A stretch of 64,000 nucleotides of DNA from Streptomyces roseicoloratus (GTDB lineage: Bacteria > Actinomycetota > Actinomycetes > Streptomycetales > Streptomycetaceae). The position numbers were made by a program, and so were the translations under genes. Below the pieces are notes generated by a model, which worked only from the letters and a program-made list of their open reading frames with translations, did no database searches and was not told the origin of the DNA. Below, one piece after another: positions 42,755 to 50,280 of this stretch (its first letter is position 1; every line of letters begins with the position of its first letter). The stretch is taken from the NCBI RefSeq assembly GCF_004117935.1, contig NZ_SDOY01000144.1:62001-126000 (forward strand), given 5' to 3'.

Positions 42755-43168
42755 ATGGCCATGTTCGAGAAGCCCCTTGAGGCGCAGCGGGCGCTGCGCC
42801 TCAAGGGGCTTCTCGTGGTGGCCGTGCTCGTCGGGCTGCTGGGCATGCATGCCATGGGGCCTGGGCCGATGACGGCGCAGGCGAGCGGCGCCACGGCTTC
42901 CGTCACCGCCGTCGCGTCGACGTTCGTCGAGGCCGATCGCGAGGGGCACTGCGATCACGATTGCTCAGGACACGGCGGGAGCGGTGAGCACGCCGATCCG
43001 ACATGTGCCTCAGCCGGGGTAGCGGGCCCCGTCGTTCTCCCCGCGCTTGGGCCGAGCCTCGTCGGCCCGGTTGTGACCGCCGACGGGCTCGTCAGTACGC
43101 AGACGGTCGCTGCCGAGCGAGGCCGTGCCCCACCATCCCTGTACGAACTCCAACTCCTGCGGATCTAG
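42755..43168 (+). CDS. Small His-rich membrane protein, LRI-tail family (DUF6153-like)
   Basis: A 137-aa protein. The membrane segment is LLVVAVLVGLLGMHAMG; a Cys/His-rich region follows (GHCDHDCSGHGGSGEHA, DPTCASAG), ending YELQLLRI. TAGGAT (42743-42748) lies exactly 6 nt before ATG 42755, so leaderless expression is likely. A perfect 23-bp-arm hairpin falls over codons 4-21. It is divergent from the BlaI gene, so BlaI may control it. The HCDHDC motif is a strong metal-site candidate. Confidence 0.75.
   Translation: MAMFEKPLEAQRALRLKGLLVVAVLVGLLGMHAMGPGPMTAQASGATASVTAVASTFVEADREGHCDHDCSGHGGSGEHADPTCASAGVAGPVVLPALGPSLVGPVVTADGLVSTQTVAAERGRAPPSLYELQLLRI
42766..42815. repeat. 50-bp hairpin with 23-bp perfect arms inside a 5' coding region
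   Basis: CGAGAAGCCCCTTGAGG begins the left arm (42766-42788); loop GGGC; right arm 42793-42815 is its exact complement. Because it is palindromic, both strands encode EKPLEAQR-like peptides. It begins 12 nt into the gene at 42755. Confidence 0.9.
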
Positions 43169-43262
43169 GAAGCGCCTGCGGCGCCGTACGCCATGTGGCC
43201 CGTCCAACGGGCATGGCGGGCGCCTACCGGCTTACCTTCCAGAACAAACGCAGGAGTCACGC

Positions 43263-43901
43263 ATGAACACGCACCGCAAGCTGATCCGTCGTACCGCCCT
43301 CGTCGCCGCCACCGGCGTCGCCGCCCTGGTGCTCGCCGCCTGCGGCGGCAACGGCTCCAGCGGCCACGACATGGGCTCCATGGGAACCGAGTCCTCCGCG
43401 CCCGCCACGAGCGCGCCGGCGCAGACCGGTGACCACAACGCGGCGGACGTCTCCTTCGCCAAGGAGATGATCCAGCACCACCGCCAGGCCGTGGAGATGG
43501 CCGACCTGGCGCCGACGCGGGCCTCGTCCGCGGAGACGAAGGAGCTGGCCGCGAAGATCAAGGGCGCCCAGGACCCTGAGATCAAGACCATGTCCGGTTG
43601 GCTCACGTCGTGGGGCGAGGAGGTCCCCGCCGACATGTCCGGCATGGGCCACGACATGGCGAACGGCATGCCCGGCATGATGAGCAAGGCGGACATGGAC
43701 GAGCTCATGCAGGCCAAGGGCGCCGAGTTCGACAAGATGTTCGCCGAGATGATGATCAAGCATCACGAGGGCGCCATCGAGATGGCCACGACGGAGAAGG
43801 CGGAGGGCAAGTACGGCCCCGCCCTCAAGCTGGCCGATGAGGTGATCAAGGCCCAGACGGCAGAGATCGAGCAGATGAACAAGATGCTCGGCGAGAGCTG
43901 A
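43263..43901 (+). CDS. DUF305 lipoprotein (CopM-like copper-binding)
   Basis: A 212-aa protein. Lipobox LVLAACGGN; a Met/His linker (GHDMGSMG) and then the DUF305 ferritin-like four-helix bundle: FAKEMIQHHRQAVEMADLA in the first half and FAEMMIKHHEGAIEMATTE in the second, each with the HHxxAxxM signature, separated by a Met-rich loop (MSGMGHDMANGMPGMM). Extracytoplasmic copper binding is expected. CAGGAG precedes ATG 43263. It follows the LRI-family gene by 94 bp and ends before a strong terminator. Confidence 0.93.
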   Translation: MNTHRKLIRRTALVAATGVAALVLAACGGNGSSGHDMGSMGTESSAPATSAPAQTGDHNAADVSFAKEMIQHHRQAVEMADLAPTRASSAETKELAAKIKGAQDPEIKTMSGWLTSWGEEVPADMSGMGHDMANGMPGMMSKADMDELMQAKGAEFDKMFAEMMIKHHEGAIEMATTEKAEGKYGPALKLADEVIKAQTAEIEQMNKMLGES

Positions 43902-43921
43902 CCGCAGCTCGGTCCGTGTGT

Positions 43922-43957
43922 GCGGGGCACGGCAGGTAGGCACCGGCCGTGCCCCGC
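43922..43957. terminator. Bidirectional terminator after DUF305 and DUF1015 genes
   Basis: GCGGGGCACGGC and its exact complement, 12-bp arms and a 12-nt loop, between two convergent genes. Confidence 0.8.
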
Positions 43958-43965
43958 TGCTGTGC

Positions 43966-45192
43966 CTAGGTGCGCGGCAGGATCCGCATCACGAGCCCGG
44001 CGGCAGGTTTCGGGCCGAACGAGGTGGACTTGCGGGGCAGCAGAACGCCCTGCTCAGCGAGGTCTCGTATCCCGTCTTCGGTGGGAGTCGGCAGGAGCAC
44101 GGCGGTGCCCGTGCCCTGGGAGGTCACGGCTGCGACGGCCCGGCCGGCGTCATGCATGTGGACGACGGCGCCGGGGAGGTCGGGTATGGACCAGCAGCTC
44201 GCGATGAGGAGACGGTCGGTGACGGCTGCGGGCTGATCGTGCCATTGGGTCGGCAGTCCGGCCAGCGCTTCGGACAGGGCCGATGCCTGCGGTTCCGTCA
44301 CGCTCCAGGCACTTCCATCTCCGGCGAGCACCAGTTCGCCGGGCCGGGGGAGCCGAGGCCCGTCCCGAAGCGGCCGGACGCGGGCGACGCCCGATGACGC
44401 ACGCGCGGCCTTCTCCGCGTCCAGACCCGGCAGGACCCGGTGGATCGCCCTCAGCCGAAGCGGGGTGGTGGCCGAGTCGACGAGCAGCGCCAGGCTGCGT
44501 TGCCAGGGGAGGGCGTCACGTCGGCGGCTGAGCCGTTGGGCGGCTGCGAGGCGGTGGTGGCCGTCGGCGACGAGCGGGACCCGCGTTCCACCGAGCTCGG
44601 AGGTGAGGAGGTCCTGATCGGCGGGGTCGGTGCATCGCCATAGGTAGTGCGTGACGCCACCCAGCTGGGCGCCGGCGATGCGAGGGTGTTCGGCGACCCA
44701 CTCCGCCAGGCGGCGGCCGGTCCCCTCGGTGGAGCGGTGGGTGAGCAGCAGCGGCTCCAACTGGGCCCGCAGGCCGGACATGTGGGCGGCGCGCTGCCGT
44801 ACGACGTGTTCCTGTACGTCCTCGTGGGGGATGACGGAACCGGCATGGGGGCCGGCGATGCTGAGCTCGCCGATCAGGCCGCGCTGGAGGAGGCGAGGAC
44901 CGAGTCGTTGCTCGTAGACGTAGAGGGAGGGCTCGGGGTCGGGGCGCAGGATTCCGCGGTCCAGCCAGCGTTCGAGTTGACCAGCCGCGTCCTGGGGATT
45001 GGTGGCGTACAGCAGTCGGGCTATGTGGTGGGGCCGGGCGCGCTGGGCCCGGGCGTGGGCGGGGCTCATGTCGTCGTGCGGGGGACTGAGCACGGCGGAC
45101 AGCTGGCCGGCCTGCGCCGAGTCGTATCGGACGGCGCGGAACGGAAGGAGCCGCACGGTGGTGCGTGCCTTCCGCGACGGGACGGTCGTCAA
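43966..45192 (-). CDS. DUF1015 family protein
   Basis: A 408-aa soluble protein matching DUF1015: VRLLPFRAVRYDSA at the start, SPPHDDMSP, a middle YVYEQRLG segment, PLVADGHHRLAAAQRLS and the C-terminal LLPRKSTSFGPKPAAGLVMR. The family is widespread; its biochemical role is not established to my knowledge. TTG 45192 with GGGAGTG upstream is the likely start. A terminator-like hairpin separates it from the MFS gene, so it may be its own unit, although the three genes 43966-47708 point the same way. Confidence 0.88.
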   Translation of the reverse strand: MTTVPSRKARTTVRLLPFRAVRYDSAQAGQLSAVLSPPHDDMSPAHARAQRARPHHIARLLYATNPQDAAGQLERWLDRGILRPDPEPSLYVYEQRLGPRLLQRGLIGELSIAGPHAGSVIPHEDVQEHVVRQRAAHMSGLRAQLEPLLLTHRSTEGTGRRLAEWVAEHPRIAGAQLGGVTHYLWRCTDPADQDLLTSELGGTRVPLVADGHHRLAAAQRLSRRRDALPWQRSLALLVDSATTPLRLRAIHRVLPGLDAEKAARASSGVARVRPLRDGPRLPRPGELVLAGDGSAWSVTEPQASALSEALAGLPTQWHDQPAAVTDRLLIASCWSIPDLPGAVVHMHDAGRAVAAVTSQGTGTAVLLPTPTEDGIRDLAEQGVLLPRKSTSFGPKPAAGLVMRILPRT

Positions 45193-45223
45193 GGTTCACT
45201 CCCGAATGTGGGCACGGCGGTAC

Positions 45224-45254
45224 GGGGGCGGGCGCTTTGTGGGCGCCCGCCCCC
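45224..45254. terminator. Terminator after the MFS gene
   Basis: GGGGGCGGGCGC, loop TTTGTGG and exact complement; 12-bp arms, just downstream of the MFS stop at 45271. Confidence 0.75.
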
Positions 45255-45270
45255 TGCCGCGGGTGTCAGG

Positions 45271-46566
45271 TCAGACGGTCGCAGGCTCCGGGCGGGCCTC
45301 GGCCTGGGGCTCGGCGAGTCGGCCCGTGCGGTGCAGCCCGTACAGGGCGGCGGTGCATGCCAGGCCGAGCGCGGTGAGCGCTAGCCAGGGGAGCGCGGAC
45401 AGGCCGGCCTTCCGGGCGGCGTCGAGAGCCGCTCCGGTCAGCAGGTTCCCCACGGTGATGCCGATTCCGCAGACGGTGTTGTAGAGGCCGTAGTGCGTGG
45501 CAACGAGGCGGTCGCCCGAGAGTCGGACGATCGTGTCCATCTCGAAGGGATACGCGATCATCGTGCCCATGGCCAGGAGCAGCGCGGCGAGTGTCGGCGG
45601 TACGGAGGCCAGCAGCCACAGGCCGATGCCTTCGCCCGGTACGGGAACCGCCGAGGCGATGAGCAGGGGCACGAAGGCCACGCCCATGGTGAGCAGACCC
45701 CAGGTGAGAGCCCGTCCCGGCTCCATGCGGGCCTTGCACCAGGCGGTCACCTTCGTCTGGAGGAGGATCGTACTCAGCCCGGACACGGCGAACAGGACAG
45801 CCACGGCTGCCGTGCCGAACGTGCCCTCGCCGCCGAGACGTCGGACTTCCAGGGGAAGCGCCAGGTAGACCTGGAAGGACATGACGTACGAGCCGATCAT
45901 GGCCACGGAGAAGAGCAGGAACGGGCGGTTGGCGAGAATGCCGCGCCACTCGGCCAGCACGCTCTGCCCCTCCTTCCCCTTCGTCTCCTTGGCCCGGCGC
46001 GCCGGGAGGGCGCGGATCTGCACCACGCTCAGGACGGCGAAGGTGCCCGCCGCGACCAGGCACGTGATGCGGAAGTCGACCCCGGTCAGCACCATGCCCA
46101 CGAGCGGCCCGAGCAGGATGCCCGCCTGGTAGAAGACGTTGAACAGGGCGAACGCCTCCACCCTGCGCTCACCCGAATCGGCGGCGAGGTAGGCGCGGGT
46201 GGCCGGGTTGAACAGCGCGCCGGCCAGGCCGGTCGCCGCGGAGGCGGCGATCAGCGCGGGCACGGAGTCCACCAGGCCCAGGGTCGCGAAGCCGACGGTG
46301 CGCAGGACGAGACCGGCGATGATCATCGGCTTGTAGCCGAGCCGGTCCGCGAGCGTGCCGCCGACCAGGAACATGCCCTGCTGGCTGAAGTTGCGGACAC
46401 CGAGGATGAGTCCGACCAGCCAGCCGGCGAGCCCGAGGGGACCGGCCAGGTGGGCGGCGAGGTACGGCATCAGCATGTAGAAGCCGAGGTTGATGGTGAA
46501 CTGATTCACCATCAGCAGTCGAACGCTGCGTTCGTACGAACGGAACTGGGAGAGAGTGCCCTTCAT
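45271..46566 (-). CDS. Major facilitator superfamily transporter
   Basis: A 431-aa, 12-helix transporter. The 2-3 loop signature is GGTLADRLGYKPMIIAGLVL, similar to GxxxDRxGRK. Helix 1 follows FTINLGFYMLMPYLAAHLAG. A central loop ARRAKETKGKEG separates two six-helix halves. It starts 1 nt into the end of the cysteine-synthase-like gene (TGATG), so export of that enzyme's product is a reasonable inference; the substrate is unknown. Confidence 0.9.
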   Translation of the reverse strand: MKGTLSQFRSYERSVRLLMVNQFTINLGFYMLMPYLAAHLAGPLGLAGWLVGLILGVRNFSQQGMFLVGGTLADRLGYKPMIIAGLVLRTVGFATLGLVDSVPALIAASAATGLAGALFNPATRAYLAADSGERRVEAFALFNVFYQAGILLGPLVGMVLTGVDFRITCLVAAGTFAVLSVVQIRALPARRAKETKGKEGQSVLAEWRGILANRPFLLFSVAMIGSYVMSFQVYLALPLEVRRLGGEGTFGTAAVAVLFAVSGLSTILLQTKVTAWCKARMEPGRALTWGLLTMGVAFVPLLIASAVPVPGEGIGLWLLASVPPTLAALLLAMGTMIAYPFEMDTIVRLSGDRLVATHYGLYNTVCGIGITVGNLLTGAALDAARKAGLSALPWLALTALGLACTAALYGLHRTGRLAEPQAEARPEPATV

Positions 46567-47708
46567 CAGGCCCGCTCCTCCGCAGCGTCCGTGAGCTCGT
46601 CGTCGGCGACGTCGTCGGCGGCCGAGTCCTCATCGGTGAGCGTGAGGGGGTCGACCACGGTGGCGCAGCGGGTCCAGCGGGTGACCTCCTTCTCGTCCAG
46701 ACGGCCGATGACGTCCGGCTCGATCGCGGGCGGGCCGTCGAGCAAGCCGTGGGCGGCGCAGTAGTCGTCGTCGTACACGGTGCCGAGATAGCGCTGCGGG
46801 CCGTCGGGGAAGATCGCGGCGATCCGCGTCTCCTTGGGCAGGGAGCGGGCGAGCCAGCCCGCGACCAGTGCGACCGCGCCGACGCTCCAACCGCCGGTCG
46901 CGTAGTGGGAGGTGGCGAGCTGACGGCAGCTCCACACCGCCTCGCTCGGCGCCACCCAATGGACCTCGCTGAACTGTTCGTACGCGACGTTGCGCGGGTA
47001 GATGCTCGATCCGAGCCCGCGCATGAGCCGGGTGCGGGCCGGCTGGCCGAAGATCGTGGAGCCGATGGTGTCGACGCCGACCAGGGTCAGGTCCGGGTAG
47101 AGCTGGCGCAGGACACGGGAAACGCCCGCCGAGTGTCCGCCGGTGCCTACGCTGCACACCAGGACGTCGATGTGGCCGAGCTCGGTGGCGAGTTCGAGGG
47201 CGAGCGGGGTGTACGCGGTGGTGTTGTCCGGGTTGTTGTACTGGTCCGGGCACCAGGATCCGGGGTGCTGTGCGAGGAGCTGGGTGACCCGGTCCCGGCG
47301 GGCCTGCTGCCAGCCGCCGGTGGGGTGCGGTTCGGAGACCACGTTGACCTGGGCTCCGTACGCGGTCAGCAGTCGCGTCATGGACATCTCCAGGCCCGGG
47401 TCGGTGACCAGGGTGACGGGGTGTCCGTAGACCATGCCGGCGAGGGCGAGGCCGAGTCCGAGAGTGCCACTGGTGGACTCGATGATCCGTGCGCCGGGGC
47501 GCAGGTCGCCACGGGCGCGGGCCCGCTCGACCATGTGGAGACCCGGGCGGTCCTTGATGCCGCCGGGGTTGAAGCCCTCCAGCTTGGCCCAGAAGCCGCG
47601 GCCCGCCGGGGCGAGCGGCTCCGAGACGTGGAGGAGAGGAGTGTTGCCTACCAGCCCGGACAGGGCGGAGCGGGTGGGGGGTGTGACGTCGGTGGTCGAG
47701 GAGTGCAT
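46566..47708 (-). CDS. Cysteine synthase-like PLP enzyme (fold type II)
   Basis: A 380-aa protein of the OASS/CBS/SbnA group: [19 protein letters not shown], the PLP lysine in [14 protein letters not shown], the substrate loop [30 protein letters not shown] for phosphate binding. An unusual acidic C-terminal extension of about 45 residues ([20 protein letters not shown]) is present. The glycine-rich loop and ESTSGT differ from classic TSGNTG, so the natural substrate may not be O-acetylserine. Coupled to the MFS gene. Confidence 0.88.
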   Translation of the reverse strand: MHSSTTDVTPPTRSALSGLVGNTPLLHVSEPLAPAGRGFWAKLEGFNPGGIKDRPGLHMVERARARGDLRPGARIIESTSGTLGLGLALAGMVYGHPVTLVTDPGLEMSMTRLLTAYGAQVNVVSEPHPTGGWQQARRDRVTQLLAQHPGSWCPDQYNNPDNTTAYTPLALELATELGHIDVLVCSVGTGGHSAGVSRVLRQLYPDLTLVGVDTIGSTIFGQPARTRLMRGLGSSIYPRNVAYEQFSEVHWVAPSEAVWSCRQLATSHYATGGWSVGAVALVAGWLARSLPKETRIAAIFPDGPQRYLGTVYDDDYCAAHGLLDGPPAIEPDVIGRLDEKEVTRWTRCATVVDPLTLTDEDSAADDVADDELTDAAEERA

Positions 47709-47789
47709 GTTCCGCTCTCATTTCGGTGGTGCGCGTCAAGTACTCGTTCGGGAGACGGCCACGTCATGCACGGCCGGGAGCCGAACGGT

Positions 47790-48191
47790 CTAGATGCGCC
47801 ACCGGCAGACGCGGATCTGCGTCGAGCGGCCTGACCGGGCTATCGGCACTCGGTCGCCGGGCGGGTTCCGGACCTGGGTGGCTGGCGCGGTCGGGATGTC
47901 GCCGAAGGGCGCAGCGAGCGCGATGACATCGGGCACGTGCCGCGTCGCGAGGTGGGTGTGGGATGCGAGGCCCGGCGAAGCGCAGTCGGCGCCGTGGTTG
48001 TGGTGCCGCTGCTGCGGGGGCCGGTCTTCCGTCCGCTCGGCATCGAGGCTGAGTGCCGTGGTGGTGACGGCGCCGCTGTCTACGGAGTGGTGGTGCCCGG
48101 CTTCGCCGAGAGGCGTGAAGCAGAGGAATGCCGACAGCAGCAGAGCGCCGACTACGGTGGCGATTAAGGGCGTGTTGGGATGGCGAGGCAC
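47790..48191 (-). CDS. Small His-rich exported/membrane protein
   Basis: A 133-aa protein from GTG 48191, with GGAGG four nt upstream. One hydrophobic helix (IATVVGALLLSAFLCFTPLG) is followed by EAGHHHSVDSG and RHHNHGADCASPGLASHTHL, a His/Cys-rich stretch, and the end RVCRWRI. It resembles the LRI-tail family in plan and C-terminal hydrophobic-Arg-Ile but is more divergent. Alternative start ATG 48269. It follows the cysteine-synthase-like gene by about 80 bp upstream. Confidence 0.6.
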   Translation of the reverse strand: MPRHPNTPLIATVVGALLLSAFLCFTPLGEAGHHHSVDSGAVTTTALSLDAERTEDRPPQQRHHNHGADCASPGLASHTHLATRHVPDVIALAAPFGDIPTAPATQVRNPPGDRVPIARSGRSTQIRVCRWRI

Positions 48192-48351
48192 AGTTCCTCC
48201 GGGCGGGGCCGTACCGTCTCGGTCCCTATGCGACAGGAGGGAGCGGTACCCGCGAGAGATCAGGGGCATGGGGGGCAGAACGCGCTGCTCGGCTCGCCGC
48301 CCGGGGGCGCGGTCGCGCGGGGGCAGCAGGGAGTGTGAGCGGCGGGGCGTT

Positions 48352-48741
48352 CTACACCTGAAGGACTGTTGAGGCTCTCGGGGCAGTCGACGGCGTTGTG
48401 CGCGCCTCGACCGCATGGGTGTTGGCCCGGATACAGGGCCCGGCAGAGCACGGCGCATCGGGCTGTCGCGAGGAACACGGCGTATTGGGTGCCGGTGTTC
48501 CCTCCGGCGGCCTTGGCGTGCATTCGTGTGCCGGGTGCGCCGGACCGTGGTCGCCGGAGTTTCCATCAATGCTGTGGGAAGCGCTGGTCATCGCGGGCGA
48601 CGCGACAACCGCGGCCCCGTCCACGTCCACTCCGTGCCCGACCATCAGGCCGAACAGGAGCGCGGCCAGGCCGAGTAGACGTCGCAACCCCGCTGAAGAG
48701 CGGGAGTGCGGCGCACGCGAGCGCGACCGGGCTGTAATCAC
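48352..48741 (-). CDS. Small membrane protein, LRI-tail family (DUF6153-like)
   Basis: A 129-aa protein with a membrane segment LLGLAALLFGLMVGHGVDVD closely similar to that of the 41246 gene, then HSIDGNSGDHGPAHPAHECT, two Cys motifs (PCSSR, APCSAGPC) and the end ASTVLQV. GTG 48741 lies exactly 6 nt after TAAGAT (48748-48753), again a leaderless arrangement. A CTAAG-type site lies about 120 bp upstream. Confidence 0.7.
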   Translation of the reverse strand: MITARSRSRAPHSRSSAGLRRLLGLAALLFGLMVGHGVDVDGAAVVASPAMTSASHSIDGNSGDHGPAHPAHECTPRPPEGTPAPNTPCSSRQPDAPCSAGPCIRANTHAVEARTTPSTAPRASTVLQV

Positions 48742-48859
48742 GCCGTTATCTTAACCATCTCTTCGGGGTGGTTCGGAATTCCATCCGAAACGTGGCGTGA
48801 ATAAGTCGTGCAGGTGCTCGGTCGATTGTCTGATTTGGAGGGGTCGGTCAGGGTCTCTA

Positions 48860-48873
48860 CTAAGCAACTAAGA
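48860..48873. promoter_or_regulatory. Degenerate CTAAG-N4-TTAGA site
   Basis: CTAAG-CAAC-TAAGA, one mismatch from the dyad, in a strongly AT-rich stretch (48855-48885) between the anti-sigma-like gene and the small protein at 48741. Confidence 0.4.
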
Positions 48874-48887
48874 AATAAATTTACGCC

Positions 48888-49712
48888 TCAACAATGCCCC
48901 CGTGGCGAGGCCGGCGTCGACCCCAGGCAGTGTTCGGTGCGCGGATCGGTGTGCGTCGGGTCGGCGCTGTGCCCCGCGCCCAGTGCCAACACGGCGACGC
49001 GGTGATCCGACTGGACGAGCGTGACTCGTAGCGGCGCTCCCGAGTCGCCGGCCAAGGCGTAGTCGTACACGACCGGCAAGTCCTGGCCGTGGCCCTCTCC
49101 GGTGGTCTGGGCGCCGTGCCATCCACACCGCCGCAGGGCCTCGGCCACTTCGCCGATGCTCCGCCGGGCCTCGCCTTCGGTGGGGAAGTCGACGATCCGG
49201 TGCTGCGCAGTGGCGTGACCCTGGCCGCTGTACGTGCGGACGATCTGGTCCCTTGCACTCGATCCGGAGAACCAGACGAGGCTGCACGGGTGGGTTCCCC
49301 CGCTCGGCAGGGCCGCGGTCGACCCGTCCCCGGTCGTGACCGCCTGCCATCGGTACGTCGCGTTCCAGGGCAGAGCCGCGGGTGAGAGCAGGGCCCTGGG
49401 TGCCAACCCGCGATCCGCGCTGGGCGAGGGCAGGATCGAGGCGGCCGCGACCAGTTGGCCGGTTGCCGGGTCGGGTTGCGCCGAGAGTGGCGCGTCCGTG
49501 GGGCGGGGGAGGACCCACCAGCCGGACGTGATCGCCACGGCGGCGACGACGGCCGTGGCCCCCGTACGGCGGCGAGTACGACGCCGGACAGCCCGGAGAC
49601 GTACGTCCGCGACTCCGCCGGCGGGGGCGACGAGGGCATCGACCTCGGCCGCGAACTCCCGGAGCCTCGAATCCAGTGCGCTGCCGTGCGGCATGGGCCT
49701 GTGGTCATTCAT
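48888..49712 (-). CDS. Membrane-anchored protein, probable anti-sigma partner
   Basis: A 274-aa protein with an about 50-residue cytoplasmic N-terminus (LDSRLREFAAEVDALVAPAG), a basic stop (RRRTRRRTG), one membrane helix and an about 190-residue external domain (SLVWFSGSSARDQIVRTYSG, FPTEGEARRSIGEVAEALRR). The start is in a strong AGGAGG context and overlaps the end of the ECF sigma gene by 8 nt. This order and topology fit an anti-sigma factor or sigma-associated sensor, although no ZAS motif (HxxxCxxC) is visible. Confidence 0.7.
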   Translation of the reverse strand: MNDHRPMPHGSALDSRLREFAAEVDALVAPAGGVADVRLRAVRRRTRRRTGATAVVAAVAITSGWWVLPRPTDAPLSAQPDPATGQLVAAASILPSPSADRGLAPRALLSPAALPWNATYRWQAVTTGDGSTAALPSGGTHPCSLVWFSGSSARDQIVRTYSGQGHATAQHRIVDFPTEGEARRSIGEVAEALRRCGWHGAQTTGEGHGQDLPVVYDYALAGDSGAPLRVTLVQSDHRVAVLALGAGHSADPTHTDPRTEHCLGSTPASPRGHC

Positions 49713-50280
49713 GGGGATACGCCTCCTGTCGAGGCCGGTACGGCGCGACCGCTCGTGGGCGGACGCGCGCCGGAGCCTCCGACGCGGCGGTGTCGGAGAG
49801 ATGGCTGTTCAGGATGCGGCGGGCGCGCATGAGGCGCGAGCGTACCGCCGTGCTGGTCGAACCGGTCTGTCGGGCCACCTCGTCCACGGGGAGGTCGACC
49901 AGATGATGCAGGACGACGGCTCGGCGCTGCTCGGGGGCGAGGTGCCGGAGCGCCGCGACCAGGGCCACGTGGTCCGGGTCGAGACCGGGAATGTCCGCAG
50001 GCGGCCCGTGCCGGAAGTGTGCCCTGACGCGGTTGCGGGCCCTACGCCACGAACTCACCGCCAGCCGCAGGGCGACCGTCCGCACCCAGGGGGTGGGGTC
50101 TCCCTGCTCGGCCAACTCGTTCCAGCGTGGCCAGGCTCGCGCGTATGCCTCCTGCACGGCGTCCTCCGCCTCGCCGATGTCGCCGGTGACCGCGTACACG
50201 ACGACGACCATGCGCCGCACGCTCTCCGCGTAGAATCTCTCGAAGTCCCGCTCGGTGGGGTCATGCGCGGGATCGTTCAC
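49705..50280 (-). CDS. ECF sigma factor (SigE family)
   Basis: A 191-aa sigma factor. Region 2 includes DFERFYAESVRRMVVVVYAV and GDIGEAEDAVQEAYARAWPRW; region 4 includes LRHLAPEQRRAVVLHHLVDL and VDEVARQTGSTSTAVRSRLM. The GTG start overlaps the murJ stop (GTGA) and the anti-sigma-like gene follows. Its target promoters probably include envelope-stress genes, judging from the murJ neighbour. Confidence 0.92.
   Translation of the reverse strand: MNDPAHDPTERDFERFYAESVRRMVVVVYAVTGDIGEAEDAVQEAYARAWPRWNELAEQGDPTPWVRTVALRLAVSSWRRARNRVRAHFRHGPPADIPGLDPDHVALVAALRHLAPEQRRAVVLHHLVDLPVDEVARQTGSTSTAVRSRLMRARRILNSHLSDTAASEAPARVRPRAVAPYRPRQEAYPHE

Noticed and set aside
42689-42958. Minus-strand frame sharing the EKPLEAQR peptide with the gene at 42755
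   Set aside because: The shared peptide comes from the perfect palindrome at 42766-42815, not from a second gene.
43257-43943. Minus-strand frame opposite DUF305
   Set aside because: A His/Leu-rich shadow of the Met/His-rich DUF305 protein.
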